From DATFFO01 sp963772815 (lineage in GTDB: Bacteria > Actinomycetota > Acidimicrobiia > Spongiisociales > ZC4RG35), in contig CAVYYV010000005.1 in the NCBI GenBank assembly GCA_963772815.1, forward strand, positions 496,001 through 560,000: 64,000 bases of DNA, written 5' to 3'. Numbering within the stretch: position 1 is the first letter of the stretch; each line of letters opens with the position of its first letter. The notes below the pieces were generated by a model. That model was not told the origin of the DNA. It ran no database searches and worked only from the letters and a program-made list of their open reading frames with translations. The position numbers were made by a program, and so were the translations under genes. This document shows, piece after piece, positions 32,035 through 40,815 of this stretch.

Positions 32035-33639
32035 TCAGCCGGACAGGTCTGGTTCGGGAGGCTTGTCCGCGTACCTGATATCGGGGAGCCGGAGCGACAG
32101 AAAGAACCCCGCCACCACGAAGGCCACCGCCACCAGCCCTGTCGTCCTGGCCGCGGAGGCGAAGGCATTCGACACTGCCTCCACCACCTTCTCTGACCCC
32201 GGTTGCTGAGCGATGCCCGGCAGGGCCTGTCCGGCGGAACCCGAGATCGCATCCACGATTCCCTGGCGGGCTTGGGGGGGCAGTTCCGGTATGGCGGCCA
32301 GGGCGTCCTGCGTGCCGGTCCGAAGCCCCGCCGCCAGGACCGTCCCCAGAAGCGCAATCCCCACCGCCGCCCCCACTTGACGGAACGTCGATTGCATCCC
32401 CGATGCCTGGCCCGACTCCCGGGGCGGGATCTCGGCCAGGATCACACTGGTCAACTGGGCGCTGGCCAGGCCGACTCCCACCCCGTAGACCAGCAGGCCC
32501 GGCACGAAGGCCCAGGCGTTGCGGGCCGGAGCGAGGAGAAGCGCCACCGTGACGATGGCGATCGCCTCGAGAGCCATCCCGGCGCTCACCACCCGGCGAG
32601 GGCCGATGCGAGAGGCGAAGACTCCCGCCGTGGGTCCGGCGACGAAGGCACCGATGGCCAAAGCCATCAGCAGAAGCCCGGTGCGGAACGCGGAAAACCC
32701 CAGCACCGCCTGGAGGAACAACGGAAGCACGAAGACGAGGCCGAACTCCCCCAGGGCCAGGATCATGGCGGTGGCGTTGCCGATGGTGAAGGAACGGAAC
32801 CGAAACAGAGAGAGGTCGAAGAGCACCGCCTTGTCGCCCATCCCTCGACGGCGCTGGGTGAGCACGAACGCCCCCAGGAAGACGGCACCCACCAGGAAGG
32901 TGACCACGGTGGGGGCAATCGAATCGAACGGCCAGGTGAACCCACCGACGACGAAGGGCTCGGTGGGGGAGAAGAAGCCGAAGCGGGGCCCCTCGATGAG
33001 GGCGAAGACCACGCCCGCCATCCCAATGCCCGACAACAGCACCCCACCGACGTCGAAGCCCTCCACCCTTTCGCCCTGGCGGGTCTCCTTCACCCACAGC
33101 AGTGAGCCGATCAGCGCTATGGCACCGATGGGAGCGTTGATGTAGAAAGCCCATCGCCATGAATGGGCAGTGGTGAGCCAACCCCCCAGAAGAGGGCCGA
33201 CCGCAGCCATGCCTCCGATCACCGAGCCCCAAACCCCGAAAGCGATGCCACGTTCGCGGCCCTGGAAAGTGGCATTGACCGTCGACAGAGTGGAGGGGAG
33301 AATCACGGCGGCGCCCACACCCTGGAGCAGGCGGGCGAGAATCAAGGTCCCGCCTCCATCAGCACGACCGGCCAAAATGCTGGCTCCGACGAAGACCACC
33401 AGGCCGATCATGAACAACCTCCGCCGACCGTAGAGGTCGCCGACCTTGCCGAGCGTGATCAGGAGGGCTGCGAACACGAGCGAGTAGATCGAGTTGATCC
33501 ACTCGGCGTCCGAAAGGCCTAGCCCGAAATCCCGAATGATGGAAGGGAGGGCAACGTTGACGATGGTGGCGTCGACGATGATCATCGAAACGCCCAAACT
33601 CAGCACGGCTAACCCCAGCCAGCGCCTCCGCTCACTCAT
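32035..33639 (-). CDS. DHA2 family MFS drug/proton antiporter (EmrB/QacA type)
   Basis: Fourteen-helix exporter of 534 residues. Helix 1 carries SLGVSMIIVDATIVNVALPSI, with the membrane Asp typical of DHA2 proteins, and the loop 2-3 motif reads LGKVGDLYGRRRLFMIG. The C-terminal ~70 residues are a periplasmic/cytoplasmic helical segment seen in several actinobacterial members. Probable export of drugs or metabolites; first gene of an operon with the alcohol dehydrogenase. Confidence 0.93.
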   Translation of the reverse strand: MSERRRWLGLAVLSLGVSMIIVDATIVNVALPSIIRDFGLGLSDAEWINSIYSLVFAALLITLGKVGDLYGRRRLFMIGLVVFVGASILAGRADGGGTLILARLLQGVGAAVILPSTLSTVNATFQGRERGIAFGVWGSVIGGMAAVGPLLGGWLTTAHSWRWAFYINAPIGAIALIGSLLWVKETRQGERVEGFDVGGVLLSGIGMAGVVFALIEGPRFGFFSPTEPFVVGGFTWPFDSIAPTVVTFLVGAVFLGAFVLTQRRRGMGDKAVLFDLSLFRFRSFTIGNATAMILALGEFGLVFVLPLFLQAVLGFSAFRTGLLLMALAIGAFVAGPTAGVFASRIGPRRVVSAGMALEAIAIVTVALLLAPARNAWAFVPGLLVYGVGVGLASAQLTSVILAEIPPRESGQASGMQSTFRQVGAAVGIALLGTVLAAGLRTGTQDALAAIPELPPQARQGIVDAISGSAGQALPGIAQQPGSEKVVEAVSNAFASAARTTGLVAVAFVVAGFFLSLRLPDIRYADKPPEPDLSG

Positions 33640-33709
33640 TCCTCAGCTCCTCTTTCTGACAGAACGTCGGCAAACACGCTAGCGGACCTGCAGCTCCGCC
33701 GGATTCACC

Positions 33710-33715
33710 TATCGT
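33710..33715 (+). promoter_or_regulatory. -10 box for leaderless alpha/beta hydrolase gene
   Basis: TATCGT ends 6 nt before ATG 33722 with no ribosome site between, consistent with leaderless transcription. Confidence 0.5.
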
Positions 33716-33721
33716 TTGCCC

Positions 33722-34501
33722 ATGGATCTCGAGGTTCTGGAACGCCATCCCGACGGCCCATCTCCCCATCCGCCCTTGTTGTTCGTGCATGGGTTCTGGC
33801 AGGCGGCGTGGTGCTGGGAGGAGCACGTGTTGGGGGCCATGGCAACCCGGGGCTACGACGCCTATGCGGTCAGCCTGAGGGGCCATGGAGGCAGCCCGGG
33901 GGCAATCCGGGGAGGATCCATCGACGACTACGTGACCGACGTTGCGTCGATGGCCACCCGTCTCGACCGCGCACCGGTCGTGATCGGGCACTCCATGGGC
34001 GGTTTCACCACCCAGCACTATCTGGCCAGAGGCCTTCCGGCCATGGGAGGCGTCCTGGTCTCCTCGGTCCCCGGCAAGGGTGCCTGGCGCACCGCCCTCA
34101 AGGCGGCTCGCCATCATCCCCTCGTCTTCGCCCGTATCAACGCCACCCTCAACGTTGGCCCGCTGGTGGCGACGCTCGACAGGGCCCACGAGTATCTCTT
34201 CGCCCCGTCGGTCCCCCGCTCGGAGGTGGAGCGCTACGCACCGAGGTTGCAGGACGCATCGTTCAGGGCATTCATCGACCTTCTTTTCAAACGACCCGAC
34301 CTTTCTCGGATCCAGGTCCCCACACTGGTCATCGGGGGCGACCAGGACGCCTTCTTCGACGTCGACGAATGGCAGGACACGGCGTCGGCCATGAAGGCCG
34401 ACCTGGTCGTCATTCCCGGCGCCGGCCACGAGATCATGCTCGAGGAGAGCTGGCCACAGCTCGCCGACCACATCGACGGTTTCGTCTCCGGCCTGGCTTG
34501 A
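33722..34501 (+). CDS. Alpha/beta hydrolase
   Basis: Single-domain hydrolase of 259 residues. The oxyanion segment is VHGFWQAAWCWEE, the nucleophile elbow is GHSMGG (Ser), the acid is likely Asp in GGDQDAFF, and the catalytic His lies in PGAGHEIMLEE. It resembles small esterases or lipases of the MenH/MhpC type. A TTG 6 nt upstream is in frame, but ATG 33722 fits the leaderless promoter. Substrate unknown. Confidence 0.92.
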   Translation: MDLEVLERHPDGPSPHPPLLFVHGFWQAAWCWEEHVLGAMATRGYDAYAVSLRGHGGSPGAIRGGSIDDYVTDVASMATRLDRAPVVIGHSMGGFTTQHYLARGLPAMGGVLVSSVPGKGAWRTALKAARHHPLVFARINATLNVGPLVATLDRAHEYLFAPSVPRSEVERYAPRLQDASFRAFIDLLFKRPDLSRIQVPTLVIGGDQDAFFDVDEWQDTASAMKADLVVIPGAGHEIMLEESWPQLADHIDGFVSGLA

Positions 34502-34565
34502 GAATGGGCCTTTGGGTCCGGCGGCCGGCTTCAGTGGCCGCGTCACGAGGCCGAAGAGCCAGGGG

Positions 34566-35108
34566 ATGAACTCTGAAGTCTTCGACTCGGTGATCGGAGC
34601 GGCCCAGGAGGCCGAAACGTGGGCCTGGGCACGACTCTACGAGTGGCTGGCGCCGCAGTTGGGCGGCTACTTCCGCATGAGGGGATTCTCCCCGCCGGAC
34701 GATCTGGTCGGGGAGACATTCCTGCAGCTGGCGCGTAACTTGCACCGATTTGAGGGGGACGTGAGCGGCTTCAAGTCGTGGGCTTTCATGGTGGCTCACA
34801 ATCGCATCTCCAACGAGCGCCGGCGACTGGCACGCCGACCCCTCACCCTCGTCCCGGATTTTGGATCCTTGGAGGTCGAGACCGCTCCCAGTGCCGAGGA
34901 CTCCGCTCTTGCCCAATTCGAGGAGGAGAGTGTCTTGTCGCTGCTGGGCCGTCTCACCGACGACCAGCGGAACGTGGTGGCGCTTCGAATCATCGCCGGA
35001 TTCTCTGTCGACGAGACGGCCCAGATCCTGGGGAAGAGCGCAGGCTCGGTGAAGCAACTTCAGCGGCGAGCGTTGGAGTCCCTTCGTCGGGAGCTGAGCG
35101 AGCCGTAA
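34566..35108 (+). CDS. ECF-type RNA polymerase sigma factor
   Basis: A 180-residue sigma-70 family factor with region 2 (LYEWLAPQLGGYFRMRG...DDLVGETFLQLARNLHRFEG...FKSWAFMVAHNRISNERR) and region 4 (LSLLGRLTDDQRNVVALRIIAGFSVDETAQILGKSAGSVKQLQRRALESLR). The frame starts at 34512, but ATG 34566 fits the usual N-terminus. The next gene, 34 nt downstream, encodes a single-pass membrane protein that is placed where an anti-sigma factor is expected. Confidence 0.92.
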   Translation: MNSEVFDSVIGAAQEAETWAWARLYEWLAPQLGGYFRMRGFSPPDDLVGETFLQLARNLHRFEGDVSGFKSWAFMVAHNRISNERRRLARRPLTLVPDFGSLEVETAPSAEDSALAQFEEESVLSLLGRLTDDQRNVVALRIIAGFSVDETAQILGKSAGSVKQLQRRALESLRRELSEP

Positions 35109-35142
35109 CCAATCGAAGTGAGGCGGGGGTAACAGGAGTGGA

Positions 35143-36075
35143 ATGCACGACAGGCTGAACGACCGAGACATCGAGGCGATCCTCCGAGGCGATGCGGAGG
35201 TAGAGGTCGGGCTGACCGAGTTCTTGACTCGGGCCCGGTCGTCGGCTGAATGGTCCCCCAACCCGGAAACACGTCTGGAGCATCTGACCGCGGCAGCGAA
35301 CGCGGTCACACCCGGAGTCGGGCTTGGGGAGACCGACCAGCCACCTGTCGGAGCCTCAAAGTCAGCGATGAAGGGAATCAAGTTGAAGATCCGGACCCTC
35401 ACCAGGAGCACACTGACGTGGATCGTTGCCGCAGCGACGGTCCTGTTCGGTGCCACCGGCGCTCTAGCCGCCACCAGCCACCTTCCCCAGCCGGAGCAGC
35501 CGGCCATCTCGAACGCCGCCAGCAAGATCGGTCGCGACCTGCCTGATCCCGAGGACTCCGGCGTGGGAACACTCACCCTGGAAGAGGCGTCTGAGGACGA
35601 TCCGATTCCCGTCGTGACGACCACCGTCCCCGACGACACCGAAGAACACACCCAGAACACCGAGCCGGACGATCAGATCCAACTCATCGTCGTCGATCAG
35701 AACCAGACCCAGCCGAACGGAGGCTGCCAGGCCGACGACCAGGACGACGCCGACGTCGAGGGCGGCGGACAAGTCGATCAACAGCAGGCCGGCGAACTAG
35801 ACGAGCACGAGATAGACCAGCCGGATGACGAGTGCGAGATCGAGGACGCCAACACCGAGGACCAGGATCCGGTTGAGGTCGAGGACACCGGGGAACACAA
35901 CCAGAAGCAGGCTTCGGACGTGGACGAGAACGAGGTGGAGAGCAACGACCCGAGCGAGGACACCGAGGTCGACGATCACAAGAACGAAGACGACCACCAT
36001 TCGGGCGACACGCAAGAGCACGACTCCGGTAACCACGAGTCCGATCACTCGGGCCACGAGGAGCCCGGCGACTGA
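35143..36075 (+). CDS. Single-pass membrane protein with acidic, His-rich outer domain; putative anti-sigma factor
   Basis: 310 residues. The first ~75 residues (LNDRDIEAILRGDAEVEVGLTEFLTRARS) could form a small cytoplasmic sigma-binding domain, though no zinc HxxxCxxC motif is present. One transmembrane helix lies at 91-110. Residues 111-310 are outside and extremely rich in Asp, Glu, Gln, Asn and His, with low complexity and only two Cys (CQ and CEI), which could form a disulfide. Such a domain could bind divalent cations. Role as anti-sigma factor is inferred from its position directly after the sigma gene. Confidence 0.8.
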   Translation: MHDRLNDRDIEAILRGDAEVEVGLTEFLTRARSSAEWSPNPETRLEHLTAAANAVTPGVGLGETDQPPVGASKSAMKGIKLKIRTLTRSTLTWIVAAATVLFGATGALAATSHLPQPEQPAISNAASKIGRDLPDPEDSGVGTLTLEEASEDDPIPVVTTTVPDDTEEHTQNTEPDDQIQLIVVDQNQTQPNGGCQADDQDDADVEGGGQVDQQQAGELDEHEIDQPDDECEIEDANTEDQDPVEVEDTGEHNQKQASDVDENEVESNDPSEDTEVDDHKNEDDHHSGDTQEHDSGNHESDHSGHEEPGD

Positions 36076-36129
36076 ACCCCCGGCGGTCGGTGTATTGCCC
36101 AACACCAACCTTCCGACCGCCACCCGAAC

Positions 36130-36159
36130 GGAGACCCGGCCTACGTAGGCCGGGTCTCC
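36130..36159 (+). terminator. Terminator-like perfect palindrome
   Basis: A perfect 30-nt palindrome with 15-nt arms (GGAGACCCGGCCTAC and its complement), 54 nt after the stop of the acidic membrane protein gene. The U tract is weak (TTGCGTTCTCC), so it may be an intrinsic terminator of the sigma operon working in both directions or a cruciform site. Confidence 0.7.
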
Positions 36160-36263
36160 TTGCGTTCTCCCGAGGGCGCTCCCATTGGTTCGGCCAACAA
36201 GTGAGCCGCTAGGAGCCCGTAGCTCAATCCGGGGGGACGGTGCCTCCGAGTCATCGGCCCCGC

Positions 36264-37502
36264 TCAGCCGATAGCTTGCGATCGCCTCGCCACGAGAGGG
36301 CGCAGCACGAAGGCCGCCGCCACCTGGGTGGCAACAACGACGGTCATGAGCACCGGGACCGAACGCCCGTAGAGGAATCCCAGCAAGGCGCCGGCGCCCA
36401 GAAGCCCCATTCCGTAGGCGGTGTTGAAGAAACCGTAGGCCGTGGCTCGACGCCCTGAGCTCGATAGGTCGGCCACGGCGGCGCGCAGGGTCGACTCCTG
36501 GATGCCCATCACCGCGCCCCAGATCGCCACGGCCGCCCAGACGAGCCAGGCGGTAGAGGAGAATGCAAGGGCGGTCAGGGCCGACAGGACCGGCAAGAGC
36601 ACCAGCACCTTTAGGCCGCGGCGGTCGTAGGCGTGACCCGACAGAAGAGCCGAACCGGCGTCCACGGCCATGGCGAGGGCGAACATCAGTGGGACGGACG
36701 GGTCACTGGCCAGGGCGCGGTCGGTCACGTGGAAGGCGATGAGCGGAAAGGGAGCGAATCCAAGCGCCGACAAGAAGACGAATCCAAAGTAGGTCCGGGC
36801 CTGGGCGTTGCTGCCATCCGTACCGTCCATACCAGCCGAGCCGGAGGGGCCTTCGGCGCCATGACCCATCCGGTTCCCAGCCATCCGCCGTGCCAGTGCC
36901 AGCGCCACCATGGCCAGAGCACCGGGCACCGCCAGCACGGTGAACGCCAGGCGGTAGTCGCCCTGGCGCAGGGCCAGGATCCCTGCCAAGAGAAGCGGCC
37001 CCACCACGGCGCCGGTCTGATCCAGTGCCTCATGGATGCCGAAACCCCAACCCCGCCCCAGAGGCGTTGCCACCTCGGAGAGTAGGGCGTCGCGGGCCGG
37101 GGACCGGACTGCCTTGCCGAGCCGCTCGGCCACCACCAGCGCCAGTGCCAGGTCTACCCGTCCCACCCAACCCAGCAGCGGCACCGCCACAACGGTCAGC
37201 CCGTAGCCGGCGAACGTCATCGGCCAGTAGCCGCGGGTTCGGTCGGCCAACTCTCCTGTCACCCACCGCAAGGCATACCCGACGAACTCCCCTGCCCCCG
37301 CCACCACACCCACCACCACAGCCGACGCCCCAAGCGTGGCCAGATAGGGACCGAGAACGCTCCGCGCTCCCTCATAGACGATGTCGGCCAGAAGGCTGAC
37401 CACCCCGAAGGCGACCACCGCGGTCATCGCCCGCCGCCGTGCGTCGGAGCCTCGTGCCGCCACCCCGTCTGGAGCCTCCGAGCCCCGCCCGGGACCCGTC
37501 AT
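36264..37502 (-). CDS. MFS transporter
   Basis: Twelve-helix major facilitator of 412 residues starting at ATG 37502, which overlaps the kinase stop (ATGA); the frame upstream of this is a shadow of the kinase gene. Motif A-like loops read RWVTGELADRTRGYWP and the second half GHAYDRRGLKVL. The family resembles permeases annotated as sugar or drug transporters. Coupling to a ribokinase-like gene suggests uptake or efflux of a sugar or nucleoside. Confidence 0.9.
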   Translation of the reverse strand: MTGPGRGSEAPDGVAARGSDARRRAMTAVVAFGVVSLLADIVYEGARSVLGPYLATLGASAVVVGVVAGAGEFVGYALRWVTGELADRTRGYWPMTFAGYGLTVVAVPLLGWVGRVDLALALVVAERLGKAVRSPARDALLSEVATPLGRGWGFGIHEALDQTGAVVGPLLLAGILALRQGDYRLAFTVLAVPGALAMVALALARRMAGNRMGHGAEGPSGSAGMDGTDGSNAQARTYFGFVFLSALGFAPFPLIAFHVTDRALASDPSVPLMFALAMAVDAGSALLSGHAYDRRGLKVLVLLPVLSALTALAFSSTAWLVWAAVAIWGAVMGIQESTLRAAVADLSSSGRRATAYGFFNTAYGMGLLGAGALLGFLYGRSVPVLMTVVVATQVAAAFVLRPLVARRSQAIG

Positions 37503-38437
37503 GGTGCGGGATCGTGGTCTTCGAGAGCCTCCCGCACCTCGGCGAAGGTGGGCAGGGCCAGCCCCGACCGACTGACCGACAAAGCGCTCGCCGCGTTGGC
37601 AAACCTGACCGCCTCCACCCAATCGGCGCCACCGGCCCGGGCAACCACCAAGCCGGCCATGAACACGTCCCCCGCGCCGGTTTCGTCCACCGGCTCCACA
37701 GCGATGGTGGGGACCATTTCGGCTCCCTCTCCCCCGGCCAACAGCGTCCCACGGGTGCCCAGCTTGACCAGCACCCGCCGCACGCCCAGCGTCAAAAGGT
37801 CGGCCGCCGCCAGGCGGGCAATGGACTCACCCCCTACGTCCCTCCCGGTCAAACCACCCGCCTCGGTGGCGTCCGGGGTGATCGCCTCGGCACCGGCCAG
37901 CATTTCGGGAGTCACGACCTGGGGAGGAGAGGGGTCGAGAAACAGCGGGACCCCACTCTCGATGCTCCAGGGGATCAGACGAGTGAGGACCGCCGTCGGT
38001 ATCTCTGCCTGGGTGACGATGGCGTCGCAACGAGCCAGGGTTTCAAGCGCCGGCTCGACGTGGTCCCATTCCAGACCATCATTGGCGCCCGGCACCAGGA
38101 CTTTCGTGATGTGATGGCCTTCGACCAGGTCGATCACCACGAACCCGGTTCTCTGATCGGAGCTACGAACCACAAAGGAAGTGTCGACGTGGTCGTTGTC
38201 GACGGCCGCCAGACACATGCGACCGAACTCGTCGTCGCCGATCCGCCCCGCCAGCACGGCCGTCGCCCCCAATCGGGCCACTGCTCGAGCTTGATTGGCG
38301 CCTTTGCCACCAGGCTCCGCCAGGTAGTCCTTGGCCGTCAGGAGCCCCGGCCGCCCATCCATCCCGGCCCCGAAAAGGTGGATGTCCATATTCAGGCCGC
38401 CAATCACACCGACACGCGTCTTCGAGGCCGAGATCAT
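37499..38437 (-). CDS. PfkB family carbohydrate kinase (ribokinase-like)
   Basis: Kinase of 312 residues with both PfkB signatures: GGKGANQARAVARLG near the start and DETGAGDVFMAGLV near residue 250, where the Asp of GAGD is the catalytic base. The N-terminal GGLNMDIHLFG binds the sugar. It phosphorylates a sugar or nucleoside at the expense of ATP; ribokinase is the closest named type but substrate identity is not certain. First gene of an operon with the MFS transporter. Confidence 0.92.
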   Translation of the reverse strand: MISASKTRVGVIGGLNMDIHLFGAGMDGRPGLLTAKDYLAEPGGKGANQARAVARLGATAVLAGRIGDDEFGRMCLAAVDNDHVDTSFVVRSSDQRTGFVVIDLVEGHHITKVLVPGANDGLEWDHVEPALETLARCDAIVTQAEIPTAVLTRLIPWSIESGVPLFLDPSPPQVVTPEMLAGAEAITPDATEAGGLTGRDVGGESIARLAAADLLTLGVRRVLVKLGTRGTLLAGGEGAEMVPTIAVEPVDETGAGDVFMAGLVVARAGGADWVEAVRFANAASALSVSRSGLALPTFAEVREALEDHDPAP

Positions 38438-38550
38438 CCCGAGGCGAGGTTATCCGGTTCCAGGGCAAGCCACCCCCGATTCGGTCGCTCCTGGGCACAC
38501 CGGCCTGGCGTTGCCTAGGATCTTCTGCAAGTGACCAGGAGGTCCAGAAC

Positions 38551-38934
38551 ATGGCTGACATCGAGGTCACCCGTGCTGAAGACAGAGAGGTGGCCGAAGC
38601 AGATGCCACCTCGGGCATGGTGCGCGAGCAGGTGGCTTCCGACGATGGAGTCTGGGTGGGATACGTAAGAGCGGCTGCCCAGAAACCCTCTGGCTGGCAT
38701 CACCACGGCGACTACGACACCTATTTCTACGTCGATTCCGGAAGCATCCGGATGGAATTCGGGTCTGACGGGTCGAAGGTGATCGAGGCGCGGCCCGGTG
38801 ATTTCGTGCACGTGCCCAAGAGGGTGGTCCACCGCGAAGTGAACTCATCCGACCACGAGGGAGCAGTCATATTGATGCGGGTAGGAAGCGGTCCCCCGGT
38901 GGTCAACGTCGAGGGACCCGACCAGGCCGACTGA
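38551..38934 (+). CDS. Cupin domain protein
   Basis: Single cupin of 127 residues. Motif 1 is GWHHHGDYDTYFYVDSGSIRMEFG, keeping the two-His pattern, and motif 2 is PGDFVHVPKRVVHREVN. ATG 38551 follows AGGAGG at 8 nt spacing. It stands alone between a divergent kinase operon and a convergent gene. The function may be dioxygenase-like or ligand binding. Confidence 0.9.
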   Translation: MADIEVTRAEDREVAEADATSGMVREQVASDDGVWVGYVRAAAQKPSGWHHHGDYDTYFYVDSGSIRMEFGSDGSKVIEARPGDFVHVPKRVVHREVNSSDHEGAVILMRVGSGPPVVNVEGPDQAD

Positions 38935-38955
38935 CTCCGGTGGGTACGGGACCAA

Positions 38956-39231
38956 TCAGTCATCGACGGCTTGGAGAATGAACCTGGCGTAGAACACGGG
39001 CCAGAACTCTTCCGGAGCCTCGGACCGATGCCGCTCATCCGCGGCACGCAACCAAGCGGCCACCTGATCAACGGTCGGCTCGAAGCCCACGCACCCGGCG
39101 ATGTCGGGGTGAATGAAATCGGCATACCACTCGGACCAAGTTGGGCTAGGCCCACCGATTTGAGCGTGATGCGCCCGACCGGCCGACTTGAGTAGGTCTA
39201 CTAGCTGATCCACGCGGTCTGACTCGACCAT
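38956..39231 (-). CDS. Small conserved protein of unknown function
   Basis: A 91-residue soluble protein rich in aromatic residues: SPTWSEWYADFIHPDIAGCVGFEP and FWPVFYARFILQ. The codon pattern fits a real gene, and it sits 45 nt downstream of the SDR gene on the same strand. I do not recognise a named family. No catalytic motif is visible. Confidence 0.65.
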   Translation of the reverse strand: MVESDRVDQLVDLLKSAGRAHHAQIGGPSPTWSEWYADFIHPDIAGCVGFEPTVDQVAAWLRAADERHRSEAPEEFWPVFYARFILQAVDD

Positions 39232-39276
39232 GTCGCGAGCATATTGGCTGGTACGTCATTGCCGGAAGGGAGCGGT

Positions 39277-40050
39277 TCAATCGTGGCTGAAGCGCTCCGA
39301 GATGAGATATCCCCCATCGACCGGAAGGGCGATTCCGGTTACGAAGGCTGAGGCGGCCGAGGCCAAGAACACCGCCGCTCCGACCAGGTCCCCGCTTTGT
39401 CCCCACCGGCCGGCCGGGGTCTTGCGGCGAATGTCCTCGCCCAGGGGCCCCTCCACCTCCTCGCGGGTCATGTCGGTTTCATACCAGCCGGGCAGGATGG
39501 CGTTCACCTGGATGTCGTGCGGAGCAAGCTCTATGGCGAGGCTGCGGGTCAGGCCGAGAAGGCCGGCCTTGGACGAGCCGTAGTGAGCAAGCCGGGGCGC
39601 CCCATACATGGAATAGATGGAGGCGATATTGATGATCTTGCCCCCCTGGCCGCCCCGGACCATGGCCCTGCCAGCGTGCTTGGAGCACAAGAACGCACCC
39701 GTGAGATTGGTGGCGATGGTGGCATCCCAATCCTGGCGTGACATCTCCAGCACAGGTGCCCCACGAGCCACGCCGGCATTGTTGACCAGGATGTCGAGCG
39801 AGCCGAAACCCGATACGACCTCTGAGACAGCGTGTTCCACCGCCTCCTCCTGGCGCACGTCGACTGAAAGAACCATCCCATCGCGGCCGAGCTCGCCTGC
39901 AACGGCCCGGTTTCTCTCCCGATCTCTCCCGGTCACCGCCACCCGAGCCCCGGCCGACTGAAGACCCAGGGCGATTCCCCGACCCAGGCCTCGGTTGCCA
40001 CCCGTGACCAGGGCAGACTTGCCTTTGAGCGAGAACAGCGAGGCGGACAC
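39277..40050 (-). CDS. SDR family oxidoreductase
   Basis: Classical short-chain dehydrogenase of 257 residues: cofactor loop TGGNRGLGRGIALGL, NNAG motif (ILVNNAGVARG), catalytic Ser in NIASIYSMYG and YxxxK in HYGSSKAG. It resembles gluconate 5-dehydrogenase and 2-deoxy-D-gluconate 3-dehydrogenase types. The frame runs far upstream over the IPP isomerase region, but GTG 40050 with AGGAG 10 nt before gives the usual N-terminus (SLFSLKGKSALVTGG). Confidence 0.9.
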   Translation of the reverse strand: MSASLFSLKGKSALVTGGNRGLGRGIALGLQSAGARVAVTGRDRERNRAVAGELGRDGMVLSVDVRQEEAVEHAVSEVVSGFGSLDILVNNAGVARGAPVLEMSRQDWDATIATNLTGAFLCSKHAGRAMVRGGQGGKIINIASIYSMYGAPRLAHYGSSKAGLLGLTRSLAIELAPHDIQVNAILPGWYETDMTREEVEGPLGEDIRRKTPAGRWGQSGDLVGAAVFLASAASAFVTGIALPVDGGYLISERFSHD

Positions 40051-40173
40051 GGCTGGGGTACTCCTGTTGACGGCCTCAGTTATACCTCGGAAAACGGAGG
40101 CGTGCCCTACCCCGGAGCAGAGATGTCGACTTTCGGCACCACGAAGCGGGTGATAACGACAACCCGACGGCGG

Positions 40174-40179
40174 TATGTT
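40174..40179 (+). promoter_or_regulatory. -10 box for leaderless idi gene
   Basis: TATGTT ends 6 nt before ATG 40186 and no ribosome site intervenes. Confidence 0.55.
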
Positions 40180-40185
40180 CGACCC

Positions 40186-40695
40186 ATGCGCGAGGACGTT
40201 GTGCTGGTCGGGGAAACGGGAGATGAGATCGGCGTCGCGGACAAGCTCGAGGCTCATCGGTCCGGTCGACTGCACCGGGCGGTCTCGGTCTTCATCGTCC
40301 GCGGCGACAGGCTCCTCCTGCAGCGCCGAGCTCCCGGCAAGTATCACTTCGGCGGATTGTGGACCAACACGTGCTGCACTCACCCACGCCCGGGAGAGTC
40401 GCCCCTCGCAGCCGGAGAACGCCGACTCCCAGAGGAGATGGGCATCGCCGCTGCTGAGCTGCACGAGGTGGGCCACTTCGTCTACACGGCTCTCGATCCC
40501 GTGAGCGGTCTCACAGAGCACGAGTTCGACCACGTTCTCATCGGCTCCGCCGAGGGGGACCCCGCACCCGACCCGGCCGAGGTAGCCGAGTGGCGTTGGG
40601 TCGAGCTCGATGACTTGAGGCGCCGACTCTCGGTTGAACCAGATCGTTTCACGCCGTGGCTCGGCCCCGCTCTGGACCTGGTGACGCAGGCCTGA
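40186..40695 (+). CDS. idi: Isopentenyl-diphosphate delta-isomerase, type 1
   Basis: Converts isopentenyl diphosphate to dimethylallyl diphosphate in isoprenoid synthesis. The 169-residue protein has the Nudix-like type 1 fold: KLEAHRSGRLHRAVSVF with metal His residues, catalytic Cys in WTNTCCTHPRPGE, the RRLPEEMG helix, and the metal/catalytic Glu in LTEHEFDHVL. ATG 40186 is chosen over the upstream frame start at 40102 because it matches the family start and the leaderless promoter. Confidence 0.94.
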   Translation: MREDVVLVGETGDEIGVADKLEAHRSGRLHRAVSVFIVRGDRLLLQRRAPGKYHFGGLWTNTCCTHPRPGESPLAAGERRLPEEMGIAAAELHEVGHFVYTALDPVSGLTEHEFDHVLIGSAEGDPAPDPAEVAEWRWVELDDLRRRLSVEPDRFTPWLGPALDLVTQA

Positions 40696-40815
40696 ACCAG
40701 CTTCTGGGCGGGGTGGAGCCGAGGCATCCGTGGCCGCTCGGTCTGGAATCGCCGCCCATCCCAGCCTGGAGAAGGTCAGCCAGGCCCAACCACCGTCCTC
40801 CGGCGCCAGAGGACC

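Noticed and set aside
35464..36123. Minus-strand hydrophobic frames opposite the acidic membrane protein
   Set aside because: Antisense of Asp/Glu/Asn-rich codons gives Val/Leu-rich translation; these are artefacts of the acidic repeat composition.
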